NCBI GenBank assembly: GCA_963575745.1
Contig: CAUYUJ010014560.1
Coordinates: 243,834-307,833 of the forward strand
DNA from: Prorocentrum cordatum
Lineage: Eukaryota > Sar > Dinophyceae > Prorocentrales > Prorocentraceae
Length of the DNA: 64,000 bases
Direction of reading: 5' to 3'
Positions 13,401 through 18,850 of this stretch are shown here, piece after piece (position 1 is the first letter of the stretch; every line of letters starts with the position of its first letter). The notes below the pieces were generated by a model that saw only the letters and a program-made list of their open reading frames with translations, was not told the origin of the DNA and did not search any database. Both the position numbers and the translations under genes were made by a program.

Positions 13401-14445
13401 GCCGCTCCCACACCGCAGGGCTGGGTTTACAGCAGCGGAACTCAGCAAAATGGAACCGAACCCCCTGCTGTCGGACCAGGCACCACCCGCGGCTGGACCA
13501 TACATCCCGCAGAACCCGGATGAGCTCTGGGCCGAGGCCCAACGGGCGATGCTCGACGAACAGGAGGACGACCCGTTCGGCTTCGGCGGGGGATTAGACT
13601 TCTTGGACGACGGCCCAGCCAGCGCCAACCCTGCCCCGTCGGGCAGCCTCTCGACGCCCACCTCGACTCCGCCACCGAGAGCGACATCGCACCCACATGA
13701 TGATGTCGCTCACCGTCAAGACGCCGACGAGGACCTTTATGATCCCCTCGGATTGAGTGGCAGCATAGACGACGCCCCGCCGACACCCCACGCTGCCGAC
13801 GATGCCGCTCCATCGAGACGTCACCCGACCACGCGGCCGACCTCCGAGCCCTCGCACGGCATCATGATTGGCCCCCCCGTGCCACCCACCCCGTCCCCCC
13901 ACCAGCGCCAGCCCGCGGGGGCGGCTCCAGCCCCCCCGCAGGGCACCGAGCCAGTCAGGCCGTCGCACCCCGTCCACGCTTGTACTGTTGCTGGGTGCGA
14001 GGCTGCGGCTCCTCCGTCCTCACGGGGCGTGGCCCTAGCGGCTTCAGCCCTGGGACCGCGCGTTACCCTCCAGTCGCCTCTCAAGGGCGACGGCCGCCAG
14101 CACGCGGATCGCCGCACCGCGCTGGTCCACCACCTGGCCAGGCGCACCGATGACCTCGTCCCTGCCACGAGGCCCGCGGCCGCAGGCACAGAGCAGCCGC
14201 CCCTCACCGACCGCGAAACCGAGCTGTCCCAGTCTATGGCCGCTCTTCAGCAGAGGTGTGCTGCTCTCGCCGCCGACCTTGCCGCTGCTCAAGCCCGTCA
14301 AGGCCCTCTGCTCCAGCGCCTCCACCGCGCCGGGCGTGCCTTCGCCGAGCTGCTTACACCCTCGCCCGATGGTGCTGCGCCGCCACTCACCCTCCATGCT
14401 ATGCTGTCATCGCTCCGCGGCGCTCCGCCTGGTGCCCCGCGCTAA
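1453..14445 (+). CDS. Giant LINE polyprotein: membrane segments, ART-like domain, endonuclease, reverse transcriptase, RNase H
   Basis: About 4,330 residues from ATG 1453 to TAA 14443-14445; the frame is open back to 1282. In order from ATG 1453: hydrophobic segments at residues about 598-617 and 707-727; an ADP-ribosyltransferase-like domain with His1032; a Cys-rich zinc motif from about 1521; an unrecognised globular block (about 1685-1870); a long Pro/Ser/Arg linker; an endonuclease/exonuclease/phosphatase domain (about 2477-2755); reverse transcriptase (about 3120-3440) with motif A Asp3266 and the FVDD aspartates 3359-3360; a CCHC-like knuckle from 3698; RNase H with Asp3804, Glu3847, Asp3867 and Asp3938; and a C-terminal coiled coil. 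EEP, RT and RNase H in this order identify a non-LTR retrotransposon. The length is several times a usual LINE ORF2 and may be ORF2 plus ORF3 fused in frame; the low-complexity stretch 8400-8720 is a possible boundary. The intact RT and RNase H motifs suggest a young copy. Confidence 0.85.
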   Translation: MYMSIQGYLRTCAATQLSAHRSRRPPGLAIMWRLACGLALPSLAGAHPSSGGAPQHGGEAFLRHAERGTLFYLYDDSIYKYDHSAILDPIVNSTAAAGPCGTGPLGAIASAWPEQHQGPRPTRCPPGTSTATTTSTTSTSMSPTSTPSSTTTHASQSVLSLSSTVVQHILDRAAGKAQARNGGFSPAVVPRFSPTSPTAPLCARGEPEEDPAFWHLMNIRARLIPCAAAWAPGEDHQDVYWAWLEDCVPHILATLHLPQYDHFFQEDSAEKNDALRHRTAFDMCEDIWHRAGPDRQRTNRNLTRIQGSHEYPTRYFGLLLECQGARAQLVGPEAFAAPLPPYLSRAHALLPRGLPPPDQDALAYLADAILHHPPDLQPLVEAELAAAPMEPLNLPPPAGPLAQNATCDQPAADAEPLLLQHIAASDISNISLDSFHVSDDSQNDSIHDTETQDRDGTTPPGATAQRDRDSEPYTGRPLSHSSPPINSTQADPSAQLSDAEGATAADETSHPTALPALTSPRSGGFSPAAALAGSGRLQTTGGRTPPRTLVCRANASDSNSSAVDHWQAGIDNDLIEDASPDASGSYEVPHSAAASRRCGCLICLFVATYAIVVAMPYKDQIDGYLPTPSRDPSYRQRRRREAAAPGPSVSTTPRRTTAYDAAPALWGILKWTSAKFRDTVSGGASAVGSGLWGALKWASGKLGAIATGGVVCGLLLVGAKLLAQGAVGHVGARICARALDSPTALWCLRCCQPIRRPRDEATHTMPRTHPDDPESQHVHSLRHPLLQEHYAAAVAAAVAEVTTATTAAIVEVTAAVSRASSVTPRSTSPSPRDGPTSGAAYGNPPTHEDATAQATDAEASETRERTLDRPWSIFRHADARGSSSDMDTQTPRRRARYASPARPQAPPGPGTPHPALRPPTRNLRSTTQRDPAVPVPPTSILTSLYQNGFALGNSGVTTEDIKDALRLYDHPRFTHDPTLQALAPWTDIMQRPPNRLTWVLEDSGGNSGETIFPYLTWDLREPTTDAPTVFWHGTRGDLAARLAFNGGHLLPGPRREAKGRTATNVGRTYVSVHPSLAAWYAVPPRPPCSLEDDALAWGPIALWMCEATKPPRGENWHNFVKGETHGARLIYPRVLGLLIRMDWCAPTEAASRCRALPHTYGMGDCAHALHIAGFDHPDLREAAEARDQEANTWRRLDTAAAWPPPQALYSPEAARAWATQHYDTEAATRADPDQPRPRASLRKLQLDPQPLIDLVYTGLQAVPVRGQSDVRAPRPSGSSPGAASGPSHTYQPGAALGHSPDRSSTTSRADDRRTPSLISAAAALARGHARSRRSASRSSRQSGGNSTSHSSDIETWEHIETEEEPTAYHVLAFHVRDVRARVNAPGVEVWLDPGEHHDGAYLPWGATVVGHRVIDPAVAGRDGWVILHHDHGDTTTRLWAPTQVHVKADDTWRTVMIPADLGPQWIERHADDARLPAEVVRTTGQSWFADVWPLWDRPRPHPDDAVTDEQAFPPLPGRWTCLQCRFQCCQYCAARRNTQLGTSGQPTCPDCSLSGLRAPMDWSTDYSCNSWTCAYSTDNRDSDTCCLSSRCPHPPRPHSLFDVRATGMPPHILARQYGNAPAQHDLMEPPRAPSGPGGEPPQPGQAGYQGQWYLPPRPRRVLKQGLPDGTRRPPGFTGTGMPEDPSPDQPLWKEGYVLFGPHQALKEDFIFNKAVRRPYSLAITNMHRDRVTVRTVCESIAERIHTTRTRWRDVVLHWDAEGGPGPQALDYDMRLCDAMVSRATTEAELNHDRSNRGSFCLYGPAHQRAVNITVLPEPQNIDYVEHVRRYSPVGETYPDHAFEHVYQGWRRPDVPPILPDTRPLSRADQQRYQQHQQRTQQRDQRDAGQPSTPRNRSPARIPTGDSAGYGGGAAYHRGPIGARPAAAGASASSYGHAPHARVHPAVVGYPRALGQALPRATSPVPGSTRAWGQYPGRHDSTASNQSAVAPPAAPAQGAAPSRGRTGRPEGWREANVRAWQPRQHTPPPNVAAALRPAQAKPAPPERERQPLVPLVLTHTQAHHSASPRHSEGSAHHVSPRPDAVDPDQAAASAAGGTGGSRPPSPSPCAAPIRSPSRADSARANAQVASPRDRHTGGRVPRSRSCSRHSSRKPPGSSTSSPPRETQADGQASEVVPRFGASAIEPGQVDLEPTPSTDQELPPPTRVVVPFDEAPTFDPFKHKYTVKGLAAGFGGGSPLPPPSHGGGPATSAAAAAAAAPRGVSPVRNACLTAAGMDEAQRQATDRAARHAQLVADAPAGRPPPQPQGPLPEASAEGAHEQAVPADAAHHGTDGAGAPPQAGPAVSRAQYLRARCAAAAPSCRRWFAFALVLGRADRGVASLSPCCRLTSPPSVPHGTGVRRIFRGSFADVYEPPPAQRRPCLAYTFGPTAASAPSKPICRDAMSSYCGQAFYLGDGQAALHRAGRANPSSTDGDGPGRSIHLVSLNITSLSANWPTITALGVDHNAAVIALQETRHAKPTRQAIATNAANPHHGGYQASLGPDLDLARAQRKAAHGGTDHTVEGNTGASGGVAILSKDAIVDSTVDDIATCIATLKAKKRWHEAFLPLCTQHRRRRRRNNHGPAGIYIASLYGVAGGDSTDLFRLADCAAARVGSAPHFICMGANTNIDDNPHLLHMMQHGWFNVAEGTPDHTMHTYGNIPDWDRVTKCPRTSRIDYIIANQAARSLVTDFCYLRDLPAKSHVGLQVTLDLSRLDHTAPRLLAPTPYPPNDGAHEDHELQALGTLIAGRYHDRMEQADTRDDVERMFALANEASHEYHLTRLRDLPPPPPDHPKKKAPTMHGLTPTFEERPAVPRAFPTYGASTIHMNRLRKLHRQLCELRFIGQHHHLDCRAIPPYLAQRIDCTWTAARLLCHKLRPTALLAFPDAWAPDVPAPRGEHLDRLIQNLDSELARRANRAKAERIKIWAEGVREPSGRKAAIYARAADCSPTAYLRTPTAPDDAQLHCDTTAFNPDQASTDDSDADTDAGGFSPSDGSSLDTDNDDGHTRDPPPAQVPDALPANAIVANTKDMLKLMVDTWEPILGRYRARAGHDAEAMPTWADFYDEYQQELPTPSPAAPFHLTDDQLIHFIRTRSPRRAGGLDGWTTKEAKELPDDILRLFASVLRAMQRTGTIPEPLLHVPNPCLRKGRGELPTDQRLLSVLSVWMYAWEAPAYRSLTTWRQGWTHATSFGAVPKATIGDVSTSLALRIEHARTLLLPLAGAALDRQKCFDYLITDICLNLALHAGCPQDIVTVRRNFYRHHKRYIRMNGAYSRDLARTNGHLQGSSWSLDDIKLLMCVWTKRQHRYVPRSLSTTFVDDSNSTTHTASELQKSLDETAKFDRFSGQRIHPGKVAGWALTDELHAAVTQLTLADRPLRVVDSFKLVGSYINAEAAPAPAALNLTATADARVRRATIRLPRIGKLPSPMLIKARHARSLAASVCTTGTDIQAPSGPAKTAYNHALKAAIRPKGNKWVEFWTLMAVCVPGHALEIDAITQREAFLCLRRQVNRDATLCGLARDLQHHVQTLFGGGPVGRLVQSLQQLRWTWPTFGIMYDDWGCPISWLNLPQNAFLHMLRASQRRAFLRRIKPRRHDLGYLASVRQGLDLFASTWLARTKGAAKCNAWQLALLLNYLSGGDHTQRRRSRSNTSADPSPMCRYCDEEEETQEHTVRDCKCWARERLPLTTLISDDQWARLPPHTRHCGLFDEDPALLDLQADLARDPLPQPIPRPSPEGDPAASAQDTYTTYLDYDTGWTWVYAATDGACTNQAIPLLARAGYGVYYGIDHRMNYSARVHGLTQNAQVAETLAIVHLTACAERPVHVFVDNQAVVDGFQSIIDGHPAPQGTHAELWEKIHRCVMAKPNMFRVEKIASHLGDLGIDLGLIGPIAEEFNRQADALATAAARTHNLPDDIVEAAKTRHRQATVLHGVAVAIYERRHRTLPLPHRRAGFTAAELSKMEPNPLLSDQAPPAAGPYIPQNPDELWAEAQRAMLDEQEDDPFGFGGGLDFLDDGPASANPAPSGSLSTPTSTPPPRATSHPHDDVAHRQDADEDLYDPLGLSGSIDDAPPTPHAADDAAPSRRHPTTRPTSEPSHGIMIGPPVPPTPSPHQRQPAGAAPAPPQGTEPVRPSHPVHACTVAGCEAAAPPSSRGVALAASALGPRVTLQSPLKGDGRQHADRRTALVHHLARRTDDLVPATRPAAAGTEQPPLTDRETELSQSMAALQQRCAALAADLAAAQARQGPLLQRLHRAGRAFAELLTPSPDGAAPPLTLHAMLSSLRGAPPGAPR
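4468..4890 (+). other. ADP-ribosyltransferase (PARP)-like domain inside the LINE polyprotein
   Basis: The translation contains FWHGTRGD (His codon at 4546), then about 35 residues later TYVSVHPSLAAWYA, then an ALWMCEA strand and IYPRVLGLLIRM. This order matches the PARP/ART fold: the HG[ST] motif that binds NAD, the Tyr/Ser strand before a helix, and a C-terminal strand. The third catalytic position, usually Glu, does not line up clearly with a Glu here; the nearest is in VKGETHGA. Activity is therefore doubtful. The assignment is by motif only. Confidence 0.5.
6007..6240 (+). other. Cys-rich zinc-binding motif in the LINE polyprotein
   Basis: The translation WTCLQCRFQCCQYCAARR is followed by PTCPDCSL and further Cys residues (C..SWTC and DTCC). 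The spacing of paired CxxC motifs suggests a zinc-ribbon or RING-like fold. No specific family is recognised. Such modules in retroelement proteins usually bind nucleic acid or protein partners; here that is inference. Confidence 0.45.
8881..9720 (+). other. EEP (APE-like) endonuclease domain of the LINE
   Basis: The domain begins at SIHLVSLNITSL (catalytic Asn region), with the catalytic Glu in LQETRH (codon 8989), RIDYI with Asp at 9598, and KSHVGL with His at 9676. The usual GDxN motif reads GANTN, with Ala at 9442 where Asp is expected. In LINEs this enzyme nicks target DNA to prime reverse transcription. The Ala may lower activity, or the alignment may be shifted. Confidence 0.75.
10810..11780 (+). 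other. Reverse transcriptase domain of the LINE
   Basis: The RT signatures appear in the expected order: GGLDGWT, the PTDQRLLSVLSVWMYAWEA region, LDRQKCFD with the motif A Asp at 11248, GHLQGSSWS (motif B), TTFVDDS with the catalytic Asp pair from 11527 (motif C), and SGQRIHPGKVAGWA (motif D/E region). All key residues are present and the frame is intact, so the domain looks functional. Confidence 0.85.
12541..13300 (+). other. Zinc knuckle and RNase H domain of the LINE
   Basis: A CRYC...H...C knuckle (from 12544) follows RT, as in many LINEs. It is followed by RNase H: ATDGACTN (Asp, 12862), QVAETLAI (Glu, 12991), VHVFVDNQA (Asp, 13051) and NRQADALA (Asp, 13264). The DEDD set is complete. 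RNase H removes the RNA template during reverse transcription. Confidence 0.8.
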
Positions 14446-14807
14446 TCTCCGCCATTCTGCCTGCCCGTGTGTACGCGTGGCCCCGCGTCCACGGTGTCAG
14501 GGCGTGGGGGCGGGGGGTGCCCCGTCCCTGCGCGCCGCGTTGCGGCCAAGCGCCCAACTGGCGGTCTGCCAAGCCGCCTAGCCACGTGTCAGCACGTCGC
14601 CTTTCTTGTTGGGGCCTTCTTCGCCACGCGGTCTGACACGTGAGATCTTCACCGTCTGTCCGCCGTCTGTAGCGTCTGTCGCATTGCGCCGGGGGAGGGG
14701 GTTTGTTGCCCGCCCTCGTATCTCAAGGCTGCACCGCCGCAAATAGTGTTTGGCGAGTTGTCGCACCGCAGTGCGCCTCGCGGACGGACCCTGGTCCGCC
14801 TACTTGT

Positions 14808-14810
<3 letters not shown>
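14446..14810 (+). other. Probable 3' untranslated region of the LINE
   Basis: GC-rich sequence between the TAA of the polyprotein and a (CT)n tract, with no supported ORF. The retroelement probably ends at the microsatellite, because LINEs commonly end in simple repeats, but no target-site duplication can be checked since the 5' end is outside the window. Confidence 0.5.
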
Positions 14811-14879
<69 letters not shown>

Positions 14880-14890
14880 CTCTCTGCTCT
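14811..14890 (+). repeat. (CT)n microsatellite at the 3' end of the LINE
   Basis: About 70 bases of almost pure TC dinucleotide with a single TTT interruption, ending in a short degenerate tail. Confidence 0.95.
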
Positions 14891-14919
14891 CTTCGCTACT
14901 GGCTTCTGACGGAGTCTGG

Positions 14920-15046
14920 GTTAGGTGAGCCTGAGTGTGGGTGAGTCTGAGTATGGGTACGTCTGTGTGTGCCTGACTCTGAAGAAATGAATCTGAGTGT
15001 GAGTGAGCTTGTGTATGAGTGAGTCTGGGTGCGAGTCTGAATCCCA
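14920..15046 (+). repeat. Degenerate GTGAGTCTGA-type repeats
   Basis: Short units such as GTGAGTCTGAGT, with variants, run up to the satellite array. The same type of repeat resumes at 16265-16330 on the far side, so the satellite is bracketed by it. Confidence 0.75.
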
Positions 15047-15049
15047 ATG

Positions 15050-16262
15050 GTGCCCCTGGCAGTGTCTGGCGACTAGGAGGCCCGGGTCGACTCCTCTTTG
15101 GGAAGCCAAAATGCTGCCCCTGGCAGCGTTTGGTGACTATGAAGCCCCTGGTGGACCCCCCCTGGGGCTCCCAAATGATGCCCCTGGCAGCGTTTTGTGA
15201 CCATGAGGCTCTCAAGAGATACATGTTGGGGACGCCAAACGGCAATTCTAGCTGAGGCGTCCCACCAAAATCGGCGCGAACGGGCTCGTGAGATCAGCCA
15301 GGGTGGCTCCCCCTTGGGGCTCCCAAATGATGCCCCTGGCAGCGTTTTGTGACCATGAGGCTCTCAAGAGATACATGTTGGGGAGGCCAAACGGCAATTC
15401 TAGCTGAGGCGTCCCACCAAAATCGGCGCGAACGGGCTCGTGAGATCAGCCAGGGTGGCTCCCCCTTGGGGCTCCCAAATGATGCCCCTGGCAGCGTTTT
15501 GTGACCATGAGGCTCTCAAGAGATACATGTTGGGGGCGCCAAACGGCAATTCTAGCTGAGACGTCCCACCAAAATCGGCGCGAACGGGCTCGTGAGATCA
15601 GCCAGGGTGGCTCCCCCTTGGGGCTCCCAAATGATGCCCCTGGCAGCGTTTTGTGACCATGAGGCTCTCAAGAGAGACATGTTGGGGAGGCCAACGGCAA
15701 TTTTAGCTGAGACGTCCCACCAAAATCGGCGCGAACGGGCTCGTGAGATCAGCCAGGGTGGCTCCCCCTTGGGGCTCCCAAATGATGCCCCTGGCAGCGT
15801 TTTGTGACCATGAGGCTCTCAAGAGATACATGTTGGGGGCGCCAAACGGCAATTCTAGCTGAGACGTCCCACCAAAATCGGCGCGAACGGGCTCGTGAGA
15901 TCAGCCAGGGTGGCTCCCCCTTGGGGCTCCCAAATGATGCCCCTGGCAGCGTTTTGTGACCATGAGGCTCTCAAGAGAGACATGTTGGGGAGGCCAAACG
16001 GCAATTTTAGCTGAGACGTCCCACCAAAATCGGCGCGAACGGGCTCGTGAGATCAGCCAGGGTGGCTCCCCCTTGGGGCTCCCAAATGATGCCCCTGGCA
16101 GCGTTTTGTGACCATGAGGCTCTCAAGAGAGACATGTTGGGGAGGCCAAACGGCAATTTTAGCTGAGACGTCCCACCAAAATCGGCGCGAACGGGCTCGT
16201 GAGATCAGCCAGGGTGGCTCCCCCTTGGGGCTCCCAAGTGATGCCCCTGGCAACGTTTTGTG
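15050..16262 (+). repeat. 152-bp tandem satellite array
   Basis: The phrase CCCCTGGCAGCGTTTTGTG starts at 15181, 15333, 15485, 15637, 15788, 15940 and 16092, with a variant at 16244, giving a period of 152 (once 151). Two related shorter units start at 15053 and 15117, 64 bp apart. Units differ at few positions (for example ATACATG or AGACATG). Small ORFs here repeat with the array and are not genes. Confidence 0.95.
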
Positions 16263-16264
16263 AT

Positions 16265-16580
16265 CACGAGAGAGTGTGAGTGTGAGTGAATGTGACTGTG
16301 AGTGAGTCTGAGTGAGAGTGAGTCTCATCTTATCTTATCGAGTCCTATCTTACCTTACCTTTGTTACCCTCTGTCTTATCTTATCTTGAAATCTCTTATC
16401 TTGTCTTAGCATATCTTATATCAACTCATCTTATCGCATCATATCTTGTATTATCTTATTACTCCATAGGCTGTCTTATCTTATCTATTACCCTACCTTG
16501 TCATATATAATATCTTACCTTATCATCTCTTGTACTATCTTATCTTATCTTGTAGTATCTTATCTTGTCTGGACTTATCT
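16265..16580 (+). repeat. GTGAGTG-type then CTTAT-type simple repeats
   Basis: 16265-16330 repeats GAGTGTGAGTGAGTCTGAGT-like units. 16326-16580 is an AT-rich degenerate TTATC/CTTAT repeat, markedly poorer in GC than its surroundings. Confidence 0.85.
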
Positions 16581-16955
16581 GGTGATTATCATTGGGAGGA
16601 GGGAGGCGCGAGCGGGAGGAAGGAGGAGCAGTGGGAGGCGTCAGAGTAATAACAAGAACCCCAATCCTTAGGATATGGGGAAAAACTTTCCACGTGCCGC
16701 GGGGGTTGGTGCGCAGGTGGATTTCGAACCCTATGACAACAGTGAATGGGTCGAGCTCGGCGCTCTGTGCGCAATGCGTAGTCGTCGGCGTCGTCGTCGT
16801 CGCTGCCGACGACGCGCTGGCCCGGGGACAGGCCCCAGTGTACGACCCTGTTCTCTTCCATTGCGGGTGCCGCCCCCAGGCCCAGGGCCCAAAGTGAGAA
16901 CGCAGAAAACATCCGTGGCTCAATGCCTACAATGGCTGTCGGACGAGCCGCCGTC
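16581..16955. other. Unassigned spacer
   Basis: Contains a purine-rich stretch and a CGTCGT-rich stretch near 16780. ORFs on both strands are short and compositionally driven. I see no gene here. Confidence 0.5.
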
Positions 16956-18358
16956 TTATTGAGCGTGGGGCATGGGTTGGGTCGGGTTGGGTTGGCTGGC
17001 CGGCGCGCCTCGAGGCTGCCTGGCTGGCCGCCCGGGGCTGCGCTGCGGTCGCTGGAAGGGCTGCCGTCGAAGCTGCTGGGCCCGCTGGGGCGGCCATGGC
17101 GCTGGCGCGCGCTGTGGCCGCCCCGCGGCTGGCCGCGACGTCGGCCGCCGTCCGAGTCGGAACCGACGGGTTCGACGCCGCAGCCTGGCGCTCCGCGCCG
17201 GCGTCGGGGCCTGGGGGGCGCCCAGCAGAGCCGCGCGGGGCGCCTCTGGGGGCGGCCCCGAGGCCTCAACGGCGGGCGCCGCGCGCGAGGGCCCACGCGC
17301 ATTCACGGCCGTGGGCTGGTAGGTCGAAGCGTTGGCGACGATCGCGTTGCAGCTTTCCTCGCAGCGTCGGCAAGCGTCACTGTCGGCCTCGCCGATGCGG
17401 CCCTGCGGGCGGAGCCCGACCCCGCAGTCGGGCATGGAGCAAAGCGGTTTGTCGCCCCCGCGCTGCGAGGCCGAGCAGGTTTCACAGCGGCTAGCATCCC
17501 GGCTGGGATGGCGAAGTAGTCGGTCAAAGGCTGCTGGACTGGGCCCTTGACTGGCTGCTTGCCGTGGTGGCGAGTGCCCGCCGGCATTCCAGGTGCACTG
17601 ATGTCCGCCCTGGGCACTGGCTCCGACTTGGTGCTGTGCCGGCGCGGGGTGAGGGCATGCTGTCTGGTTGGCGTTGCTGCTTTTTTCTCGAACGCCTTCT
17701 CCAAACGGGACAGCAAGTCCGCGCTGAGGGATTTGGCGTGGTCGGCGGCGTCGGCCAGGGCGCCGGGCAGAGAAGCGACTTCGTCGCAGGCGGCGGCGCG
17801 CTGTGCTCGGAAAGTGCCCAGCCCTTCCTCTGGTACTAGAGCCTCGGCCAACTCGTGCTGTAGGTCCGTCAGCTGATGGGTCGCGCGTTGCTCTTCGGCC
17901 TCCGCCGCTTGTGCTGTCTGCGTCGCTGGGGCCCAAGCCTTTCTCGCCTGAAGGGTGCGCTTCTTGGCGCGCTCGAAGGAGCCCTTGCAGCTGCCCCTGC
18001 GTTGGCCCAGGGGATTGCCCGATATCCTCGCTTGCATGTGCTCGGCCGCTTGCTTGATGATGCTGAAGGGGAGCTCTTGGTGCCCGACCCGATGAGAGCC
18101 GCCGCGAACTGCTTGATCTGGGCCTGCCGCTGGGCCTTGGTCAGGTCGCCAGATGCGGAAGGTGGCGCCGATGGCGCCGCTGCGCTCGGAGGTGCCGTAG
18201 CTGGGGCCGCCTGCAGGAGTTTGCTGGCGACCGCGGAGAGCTGCGCCGCCACTCCCTGCTGAGGGGGTGGAGCGGCGTTGGCCAGCGAGTGCTGGCTCGG
18301 CTGGGGCTGGAAGGACTTCTTGACGTTGCAGAAGGAACACTTCGTCTTGGGCGACCAT
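16956..18358 (-). pseudogene. Frameshifted LINE ORF1-like remnant (zinc motifs and coiled coil)
   Basis: Protein-like segments lie in different minus-strand frames. From 18358 downward: a CSFCNVKK motif followed by an Ala/Gln/Pro linker, then KAQRQAQIKQFAAALIGSG. After a shift near 18060 comes a helical coiled-coil stretch (IIKQAAEHMQARISG, later LLSRLEKAFEKKA) ending in PLTDYFAIPAG. After a further shift near 17500 comes a Cys-rich block, CETCSASQ then DACRRCEESC (about 17480-17335). An N-terminal zinc motif plus coiled coil plus Pro/Ala linkers resembles first ORFs of dinoflagellate LINEs. No single frame is open throughout, so this is a decayed copy. No RT remains are attached, so it may be a fragment or separately truncated. 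Assignment rests on composition and motif order. Confidence 0.5.
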
Positions 18359-18639
18359 ATTGGCGGGGTTGCAAGCCCTGCGCGTCCACGAGCACGTTGC
18401 TGTTGTAGACGGCGGGCGCCAGGTGCGTGAGCCGTTGGCCCGCGTGCCGCCCTCGTTCTGCGCCCGGCCGAGCTTGGTCCACTCGTCGTCGGACCGCGTC
18501 GCTGCCGGCGCCCGCTGTGGCGAGGCAGTCGACGAGTACTGGCGCGACGACCAGGAACCGGGCTTGCACTGCTAGGTTGAGAAGCTGACTCAAGCACATG
18601 CGGTGCAAGGGCGTGGGCTGCGTGCCCTGGCCAAGCGCG

Positions 18640-18730
18640 CGGCTTGAGCGAAAAATTGATACGGAGATGATGAAGATTTTGATATGATGGTGATGACGAT
18701 GATGATGATGCTGATGATCGCACTGCATTG
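18640..18730 (+). repeat. GAT/ATG microsatellite at the 3' side of the decayed LINE
   Basis: Imperfect GATGATG repeat beside the 3' end of the minus-strand LINE. A longer ATG microsatellite abuts the 5' end of the same LINE at 23851, so the element is flanked on both sides by the same simple repeat. Confidence 0.8.
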
Positions 18731-18850
18731 GGGGAGGAAAAGAGCGGACAAGAACCGAGGGGAGAGGACAAGAGGGCAGGCGGGCAAGAAACGAACGAGG
18801 GGGGAAAGAAAGGACCAATCCTCGGCGCACACCCCCGCGCCGAGAGCCGT

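Larger units (their letters stand above)
397..14050 (+). repeat. Dispersed GGCGGCTTCAGCCCC motif within the LINE
   Basis: Near-identical 13-15-nt copies occur at 397-411 (TTT for TTC), 1996-2010, 3019-3033, 8739-8753, 10534-10548, 12787-12799 and 14038-14050. Weaker copies with GGCTCCAGCC lie near 5280, 7425 and 13920. Four copies read Gly-Gly-Phe-Ser-Pro in the long frame; three fall in another frame. I saw none outside the LINE. It can form a short GGC-TTCA-GCC hairpin. Confidence 0.7.

Noticed and set aside
15170-16262. Regular repeats that could suggest a CRISPR array
   Set aside because: The whole 152-bp unit is repeated with no unique spacers; this is a eukaryotic-type satellite.
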